From Pomphorhynchus laevis (Eukaryota; Acanthocephala; Palaeacanthocephala; Echinorhynchida; Pomphorhynchidae), in the NCBI GenBank assembly GCA_012934845.2, contig WNNJ02002242.1:1-64000 (forward strand): DNA of 64,000 bases, in the 5' to 3' direction. Below the pieces are notes generated by a model. It had not been told where the DNA came from. It was given only the letters and a program-made list of their open reading frames with translations, and made no database searches. Each line of letters begins with the position of its first letter. Position 1 is the first letter of the stretch. Shown in pieces: positions 62,101 through 64,000 of the stretch. The position numbers and the translations under genes were made by a program.

Positions 62101-62605
62101 GGATAATAAATAATATAATTTTCATTATAATAAGGTACCGTAAATAATCAAATTTTATCAGTGGAAATACCTCATATGTAGGATACAATACGCCTATGTT
62201 AGATAGAGGCATTAGGACCGAAACTGATAACATACCAGGTCCTCCTGATGACCTCGAATTCTTATTCTGATAGATTGTCTGTTATTTGTTATTCAATTTA
62301 TAAAAATTGACTTTTATTTTAAATTATTAACTCTGAAATAATTATTTAATAATTGTATTTAATAATAATCTTTTAATAATTAATAATATTTTATTTTTTT
62401 TAGATATAATTAATATTAAATTAAATATTATAATATTAGTATTAATATTAAATTAATATTTTACTAAAGACTTTGTTTGCAACTAAATTGTGCCATTATT
62501 ATATATTTAGTCAAATTCTTGCTTAAAACAGATCCATTTAAAAACTCTACAGTGCAAGCGATACGTGCCAATCTTTACGAATATTCCTTTTCAAGTCACA
62601 AGTAT
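38061..62605 (+). CDS. LMF2: Lipase maturation factor, LMF2-like (12 exons, C-terminus beyond the window)
   Basis: An ER-resident multi-pass membrane protein of the LMF family; LMF1 is needed for folding of lipoprotein lipases, and LMF2 is its paralogue with a less certain role. Exons: 38,061-38,163; 40,703-40,926; 42,420-42,448; 42,497-42,663; 43,575-43,753; 45,982-46,090; 48,652-48,798; 50,383-50,488; 55,760-55,855; 59,740-59,855; 59,908-60,021; 62,511-62,605. They total 1,485 nt (495 codons) with every splice phase consistent and GT...AG at every intron. Family landmarks: 'FAFSTFYYQFQGLYGSQGI', 'SNQWDMLLLESGFLTIL', 'RFIFSSGSMTLLNRCPLWW', 'NQCLPTVLSYFVHKLP', 'ISNEYGVFLENTGKRYEII', 'QWKEYDFNYKPG', 'AIRANLYEYSF'. 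The FYYQ-GLYG start matches LMF2 better than LMF1. Family members are about 100-200 residues longer, so further exons are expected to the right. Confidence 0.93.
38441..39085 (+). repeat. Diverged tandem duplication in LMF intron 1
   Basis: Copy 1 (about 38,441-38,690) and copy 2 (about 38,776-39,085) share 'actcaatacttgttcat', 'ttattagttgagataa' and 'gaatagataaatgtgttttt' followed by 'cattcaggacattacggaatg' or close. No function is visible. Confidence 0.85.
40703..40926 (+). CDS. LMF2: LMF exon 2
   Basis: Acceptor ttatag/gattat; donor aagt/gtaagt; 224 nt, entering in phase 1 and leaving in phase 0. Begins 'GLYGSQGIQP', the luminal loop after helix 1 diagnostic of the family, and carries helix 2 ('LIGLIIAMLSVAF') and the start of helix 3 ('FSIMYACYLISQS'). 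Confidence 0.93.
42420..42448 (+). CDS. LMF2: LMF exon 3 (29-nt micro-exon)
   Basis: Codes for 'PRIMCLSNQ' plus two bases of the Trp codon. Acceptor ctattctag; donor caatg/gtataa. It supplies the 'QWD' motif preceding 'LLLE' found in all LMF proteins. Followed by an intron of only 48 bases. Confidence 0.88.
42497..42663 (+). CDS. LMF2: LMF exon 4
   Basis: Codes for 'DMLLLESGFLTILL', then 'RWLTFRFIFSSGSMTLLNRC' and 'PLWWSLQ', the most conserved block of the family (human LMF2 has LFRLMFASGVVKL and CPAWWGL at this place). Donor caag/gtaatt, phase 1. Confidence 0.95.
43575..43753 (+). CDS. LMF2: LMF exon 5
   Basis: Codes for 'GLQNHYQNQCLPTVLSYFVH' and 'KLPLIVHKFSEAIFLII', matching the Y-H-Y-E-T-Q-C-L-P-T-P block of LMF2. 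It ends with 'RRLRNVSFLSI'. Acceptor atttag; donor ata/gtaagt, phase 0. Confidence 0.95.
44290..45157 (-). mobile_element. LINE D fragment (D2) in LMF intron 5
   Basis: A minus-strand 5'-truncated D-type LINE. The frames 44,938-45,159 and 44,516-44,995 give 'SLRSLGLPVRIANRIEILLC', 'LAASINLFKIFKREQRLV', 'RYADDTTALLTGHMCKDVVS' and the C-terminal 'KSQVVGFHGTPAIKKKLKIP'. The catalytic YADD is present, and the GVPQGS Gly-Val-Pro reads Asp-Val-His. It continues further 3' than D1 (44,340-44,600), so it shows the true C-terminus and end of the family. Confidence 0.9.
45982..46090 (+). CDS. LMF2: LMF exon 6
   Basis: Codes for the helix 'ALLQFALFLTTNHSFSNFLV' and 'TLIGYSTLSSNFSRKI'. It corresponds to the family segment LLQVLI..TGNY.FFNLLT. 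Acceptor atttta-g; donor gatcg/gtaaga, phase 1. Confidence 0.88.
46490..47330. other. Unassigned stretch of moderate GC in LMF intron 6
   Basis: Markedly less AT-rich than the surrounding intron. It shows short coding-like minus-strand pieces such as 'PKVVYATFNSNIDIKAIKRL' and 'NGVDALLESV'. I cannot assign a family. It may be a decayed mobile element or foreign sequence; it is not an LMF exon, because splice phase and content do not fit. Confidence 0.4.
48652..48798 (+). CDS. LMF2: LMF exon 7
   Basis: Codes for the variable loop and a helix: 'VSLYSQFIKITKNLLSYFII', 'LGLIVICILHWFGLTIDYAN', ending 'KEIDLSI'. Phase 1 on both sides. Sequence conservation in this part of the family is low, so the assignment rests on topology, order and splice phase. 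Confidence 0.8.
48973..49001. repeat. Perfect 12-bp hairpin
   Basis: The arms aatgagcacgct and agcgtgctcatt flank a 5-base loop. It lies in LMF intron 7, next to the 3' side of Penelope fragment 1. Confidence 0.93.
49050..50170 (-). mobile_element. Penelope-like element fragment 1 (fossil)
   Basis: A decayed Penelope-like retroelement in LMF intron 7, minus strand. Reading right to left I see part of its RT and, near 49,060-49,160, the GIY-YIG endonuclease start with the 'QYVGETERAKYKI' pattern. It is broken in several places. It belongs to the canonical GIY-YIG-bearing group. Confidence 0.8.
50383..50488 (+). CDS. LMF2: LMF exon 8
   Basis: Codes for 'KFSYYHFFEFVNYAVILSC' and 'IIGYIHLLYIFIISFN', the last membrane segment before the luminal domain. 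Acceptor gattttag; donor aacag/gtaaca, phase 2. Confidence 0.8.
50535..50637 (+). other. Possible alternative terminal exon after LMF exon 8
   Basis: A 46-base intron (50,489-50,534) with GT...AG ends would join exon 8 in phase to 'SIINSRGSFGTTIAFYRQ' and a stop at 50,635. The length is close to the gene's other mini-introns (48 and 52 bases). 'INSRGSF' faintly recalls the family's VNSYGLF. It would yield a truncated protein lacking the luminal domain. Confidence 0.35.
51477..51491. repeat. Target-site duplication, left copy
   Basis: attgttaatattgtt, identical to 54,779-54,793. It flanks the retrotransposon's 3' (poly-A) end. Confidence 0.85.
51580..52060 (-). pseudogene. Restriction-like endonuclease and C-terminus of the RLE retrotransposon
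   Basis: Near 51,990-51,900 the minus strand reads 'ARVDIVCTGLFPDRFERTYI' then 'DVSIFNNLAESYRTSTSSAF', the PD-(D/E)XK-like core (Arg-x-Asp ... Asp-Val) that cuts target DNA. It continues with a charged helix 'NFHEARKKFKYEERV', then 'GTFVPFIASTNGGLSERSRA' and ends 'AVCRAASICIRGYHSS'. At least one stop and one shift interrupt the segment, including a stop just before the nuclease core. Confidence 0.85.
52087..52485 (-). pseudogene. Linker and Cys/His knuckle of the RLE retrotransposon
   Basis: A 132-codon open frame. 'PREFRDSMAVRYAWEPTDMP' then 'RCICNTPACLKHLLSCRRGG' and 'LQIFRHNIVRDILAEI'. The Cys-x-Cys ... Cys-x-x-x-His ... Cys then GG...RHN pattern precedes the nuclease in RLE elements and probably binds zinc. 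The frame overlaps the upstream one (52,359-52,721) with a shift. Confidence 0.88.
52758..54179 (-). CDS. Reverse transcriptase of the RLE retrotransposon
   Basis: A 473-codon open frame. N-terminal helices, then 'GVDALMWKRMLTAFGTHSKK' and 'FVACRLVAIPKKTGGIRPIG' (RT fingers), 'IAEVGRRIVCKAILQHI', 'SGVDFCIHSLRNNFHNNPEF', motif A 'LLCVDASNAFNSLNRR' with catalytic Asp, motif B 'SKVGVTQGDPLAMAIFGMAS', motif C 'VQRWFADDANFLGPTSM' (FADD). All catalytic residues are intact. The family enzyme copies the element RNA at the cut target. This long open frame contrasts with the broken ends of the same element. GC is about half, well above the host background. Confidence 0.92.
   Translation of the reverse strand: MHFQSCSALEAATVLSRCVLQRIESRKTAIIQKAMERRLDLWRNNDFNALFDEARCLQARADLNKYDGKNTEWKTRYCNLVKKGRLSAATSLLSGIQTSGTLRADTLIDGFTVKNLLQRLHHEAAEAKPEALLHAPMMGTVPHHPSTFLAIDASDIVKASHSTFGTACPSGVDALMWKRMLTAFGTHSKKLAEALAALAVKIASEKVSPNTINAFVACRLVAIPKKTGGIRPIGIAEVGRRIVCKAILQHIKTDLQDIAGLEQLCASQRSGVDFCIHSLRNNFHNNPEFGLLCVDASNAFNSLNRRVALHNMSHLCPSLAQTFQNIYSVDARLILEGCSLHSKVGVTQGDPLAMAIFGMASLPLIRMIRDQCPGVVQRWFADDANFLGPTSMLEKVLNILQQHGPDYGYHVKPAKSALLLHETMTVDQSKFAGVDIRHDGVKILGSFIGSSAFMKESTRERIEDDVYLTDRLT
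54428..54577 (-). CDS. Cysteine-cluster (CXC-like) N-terminal peptide of the RLE retrotransposon
   Basis: A 49-residue frame starting at ATG 54,577: 'RLCCSCNGPAAVCKGCKCAK' then 'SGKACVNCRAKKCRN'. Nine cysteines in about 30 residues with Lys/Arg between recall CXC/tesmin-type DNA-binding modules; similar Cys clusters occur at the start of related RLE elements. A stop at 54,428 separates it from the next frame, whose Met lies at 54,400. It is too short to appear as a long frame by itself. Confidence 0.75.
   Translation of the reverse strand: MVRGKPSVQRLCCSCNGPAAVCKGCKCAKSGKACVNCRAKKCRNQSSIN
54779..54793. repeat. Target-site duplication, right copy
   Basis: attgttaatattgtt; see 51,477-51,491. 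It adjoins the element's 5' end. Confidence 0.85.
54865..55435 (+). repeat. AT-rich tandem repeat, about 254-bp period, about 2.3 units
   Basis: 'gtcaaaaattaataattaat' recurs at about 54,881, 55,135 and 55,389 with similar sequence between ('aaattgttagaaatataaa'). Confidence 0.85.
55760..55855 (+). CDS. LMF2: LMF exon 9
   Basis: Codes for 'STLSLYIPKSVNNVRHELSG' and 'LKISNEYGVFLE', matching the family's '..IVNSYGLFR.MTG' entry into the luminal domain. Acceptor atatcag/ctcgac; donor ctcga/gtaagt, phase 2. It follows a 5.3-kb intron that hosts the retrotransposon at 51.5-54.8 kb. Confidence 0.9.
56560..57060 (-). mobile_element. Penelope-like element fragment 2 (fossil)
   Basis: LMF intron 9, minus strand. 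The GIY-YIG endonuclease region is recognisable near 56,820-56,950 ('VYEIDCT', then a shifted 'CDSCYIKQTSRK'). A terminal region with 'ctgaagataccatc' follows at about 56,575-56,600. Highly decayed. Confidence 0.75.
57540..59010 (-). repeat. Cluster of repeat family E and F (minus orientation)
   Basis: A larger unit of about 900 bp is present almost twice. Landmarks: 'aagaaaaagaaaaaatcatc' at about 57,770 and 58,660, 'atacatagtttcagt' at about 57,995 and 58,715, and 'caataataacttgtcagt' at about 58,060 and 58,785. The E part ('cttattctaatacagagt', 58,958-58,985) is the reverse complement of repeats in intron 11. Confidence 0.85.
59740..59855 (+). CDS. LMF2: LMF exon 10
   Basis: Codes for 'NTGKRYEIIIEGTADNIQWK' and 'EYDFNYKPGILEAPPSQA', the best conserved luminal motif (R-P-E-I-V-I-E-G-S..W.EYEF.YKPG). 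Followed by a 52-base intron. Confidence 0.95.
59908..60021 (+). CDS. LMF2: LMF exon 11
   Basis: Codes for 'APYYSCLDSQMCLIAQSPPE' and 'TEEWYITFLYRLLSESND', corresponding to the family's 'PHQPRLDWQMWFAAL...W...L..RLL.GS'. Where the family has Arg-Leu-Asp-Trp-Gln-Met-Trp, this protein has Ser-Cys-Leu-Asp-Ser-Gln-Met-Cys. Donor atgatg/gtatgt, phase 1. Confidence 0.93.
60860..60985. repeat. Fold-back with Penelope-like ends in LMF intron 11
   Basis: An imperfect inverted repeat: 'ttcggcatttattttatgcc' and 'gatggtatcaaacagtttccg' type arms around 'actgtaatcag' / 'ctgattacatt'. The arm resembles the terminal region of Penelope fragment 2 ('gcaactgtttgatggtatc'). Confidence 0.65.
61080..62310 (+). 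repeat. Cluster of repeat family E (plus orientation)
   Basis: Three or four copies, near 61,080, 61,205-61,350, 61,795-62,060 and 62,085-62,310. Landmarks: 'tggataataaataatata', 'tgtattagaataagatact', 'aaatacgtcctta(a/g)cacg' and 'cctcctgatgacctc'. They are inverted relative to the copies in intron 9 (RC match 28 of 31 bases around 58,955-58,985). Confidence 0.88.
61548..61751 (+). mobile_element. Penelope-like element RT fragment (fossil)
   Basis: A short open stretch reads 'LNNEILRIATICNDNGFLQN' and resembles the segment before the RT palm in Penelope-like elements. It sits between two copies of repeat E. Weakly supported. Confidence 0.45.
62511..62605 (+). CDS. LMF2: LMF exon 12 (last one in the window)
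   Basis: Codes for 'VKFLLKTDPFKNSTVQAIRA' and 'NLYEYSFSSHKY', matching 'LL..NPF....PRYIRA.LY.Y.F'. Acceptor atttag/tcaaat; the likely donor is tat/gttata, weak. If not spliced, a stop follows six codons later. The terminal W-W-x-R segment was not found to the right, so it probably lies outside the window. Confidence 0.85.
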
Positions 62606-62846
62606 GTTATAATAGATTAGTAGATATCAAATAATAAATTATATTATCTAATAATAAATATCTAATTTATTATATCAGATATAATAGATTTTTTAAGAGG
62701 ATATTATATTATATTGTACTAGTCGCTAAGCGACGGCTATGAGTCGAATTAGGTTGATTTTACCGAAAATAAATCATACACATATAATAGAATATATAAT
62801 ATTATATTATATTATTATAAATAATATAATAAAATATCTGAACATC

Positions 62847-63153
62847 ATTTTATTTACTTTTTCGTAAGACAAAGTAAAAAATACCGTCTTATGTAAAAGA
62901 CGGTATTTAGATATATTGAAAGCAACAAATATCATATCAATCTTAAATATGTGGGAAACTCTTTAACGTAATTTTAGTTAAGTTTATATTTTCAAAATAT
63001 CGTGCTTTGACATTCTCACATTTAACTTTATCAAATTGTTTTTCAACAAATATTTTAAAATTGGTTATACGTTATAACCAATTTGAAAGGTACGTATCGT
63101 CTTTTACATAAGACGGTATTTTTTACTTTGTCTTTCGAAAAAGTAAATAAAAT
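62847..63153. repeat. 56-bp inverted repeat with 195-bp spacer
   Basis: Arms at 62,847-62,902 and 63,098-63,153 are reverse complements with one mismatch (core ataccgtcttatgtaaaaga). The spacer contains another short palindrome near 63,056-63,083 (aaattggttata / tataaccaattt). The right arm abuts the Penelope fragment that follows. Confidence 0.95.
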
Positions 63154-63915
63154 AGTTTCCCTTTATTTAAAAAATGTAGGATCAGGTTTTGTAATGTGGA
63201 ATCAGATCGATGGTGTGGCAATTGGCTACCCTCTCTCTCATGTATTGCCCGAACTATATATGAGGAATTGGGAAATTTCTTTTGTCAGTAGTATTGATGG
63301 AGTTGTCAGGTAGTTTTGTTGTGTTGACGAAGTATTTTTGATTGCTCAGAGTGGCGTTACACAGGATTTCCTTGTCCATACGCCTAATTTTAAGGTTTTT
63401 TTTTTCAAATTCAGTGGTACATTTCTCCTGAATTTAACATGAATATACCTTTTCTCGATGACTTCATTAATTTTTCTATACTTCAAACATGTGTCTATCA
63501 AAACGTTGGTACATTGGCTGATATAAGTTCGTGGACTTTAAATATTCCAACTAAATGGCTGATTTCCGCTGCTACGTAACATTTCCTATATTGCAGGCTT
63601 ATCTGTTCTAACTATCACTTACTTTGTGAAAGAGAATTGGCCATTATACATAGTTTACTAAAACGTGATTTTCCGTTTTGGGCTATCTTGTAAAGAATGT
63701 GAGCAGGTATATGTTGGTCAAACGGGTCAAGGTTTGGTTAAGCGTATTAAACAACATAATTATAATGTTCGTAAAGGAACCAATTCTAGTGCTGTTACTC
63801 AGCATTTTGTGAGTTTGAGTCATTCCGTTGATTTTGAAAATGCATCGATTTTATCATTTGAAAGTAACTTGTTATCTCACATTATTCAAGAAGCGTATTG
63901 TATTAAAAAATAATC
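63150..63915 (+). mobile_element. Penelope-like element fragment 3 with GIY-YIG end (fossil)
   Basis: A plus-strand fragment. An RT piece ('QIDGVAIGYPLSHVLPELYM', about 63,200-63,260) is followed after a broken middle part by the GIY-YIG endonuclease region near 63,680-63,910 ('CKECEQVYVGQTGQGLVKRI', 'KGTNSSAVTQHFVSLSH', 'FESNLLSHIIQEAYCI'). The last part is well preserved; the whole is incomplete, with several breaks. Confidence 0.88.
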
Positions 63916-64000
63916 TAATTTAATGCTTAATAATAAATCTGATTTCAAACTTAAATTTAATTATAATTAATTATTCTAATATTACATTATTTTAATTTTT

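Overview
This is eukaryotic nuclear DNA from an invertebrate animal. It is very AT-rich, and most of it is intron, intergenic sequence and decayed retroelements. I see no bacterial gene organisation, no CRISPR array, no tRNA or rRNA gene, and no LTR or retrovirus-like element that I can name. The mix of L2-, CR1- and CCHC-type LINEs, Penelope-like elements and mini-introns of 46-52 bases suits an arthropod, but I cannot name the species.

The one large host gene is on the + strand from about 38.06 kb to at least 62.6 kb. I could assemble it exon by exon as a lipase maturation factor gene of the LMF2 type. Twelve exons with matching splice phases give 495 codons. The C-terminal exon or exons must lie beyond the window. 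Its introns have collected a CCHC LINE fragment (44.3-45.2 kb), Penelope fragments (49-50.2, 56.6-57.1 and 61.5 kb), an almost complete endonuclease-type retrotransposon (51.5-54.8 kb) and two inverted clusters of a short repeat family. A second, short host candidate is one exon on the - strand at 23.4-23.6 kb that looks like the mitochondrial ATPase inhibitor IF1.

Layout. 0-2.4 kb: (AT)n and a cluster of direct and inverted repeats. 3.1-5.9 kb: an L2 LINE inserted in a repeat whose unoccupied copy lies just downstream. 6.2-8.6 kb: a second L2 family on the - strand. 9.4-13.5 kb: the longest copy of the first L2 family, decayed, with a minisatellite grown from its reverse-transcriptase motif A. 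14.3-15.7 and 19.0-22.1 kb: two arrays of a satellite of about 249 bp, the second with higher-order structure, separated by fold-back repeats. 22.6-23.1 kb: a CR1 tail. 25.1-28.6 kb: a long LINE with a CCHC-bearing ORF1, EEP endonuclease and reverse transcriptase. 28.7-30.0 kb: an unidentified decayed gene with a 273-bp internal tandem duplication. 30.7-34.3 kb: L2 and CR1 copies side by side. 34.6-34.9 kb: a 322-bp near-perfect palindrome. 35.7-37.7 kb: LINE fragments and a Penelope-like fold-back. 38-62.6 kb: the LMF gene. 62.8-63.9 kb: a large inverted repeat followed by a Penelope fragment with a GIY-YIG endonuclease end.

The most unusual item is the retrotransposon at 51,492-54,778. It has an N-terminal cysteine-cluster (CXC-like) peptide, a FADD reverse transcriptase, a Cys/His knuckle and a C-terminal restriction-like endonuclease. 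It is bounded by an exact 15-bp target-site duplication and is much richer in GC than the DNA around it.
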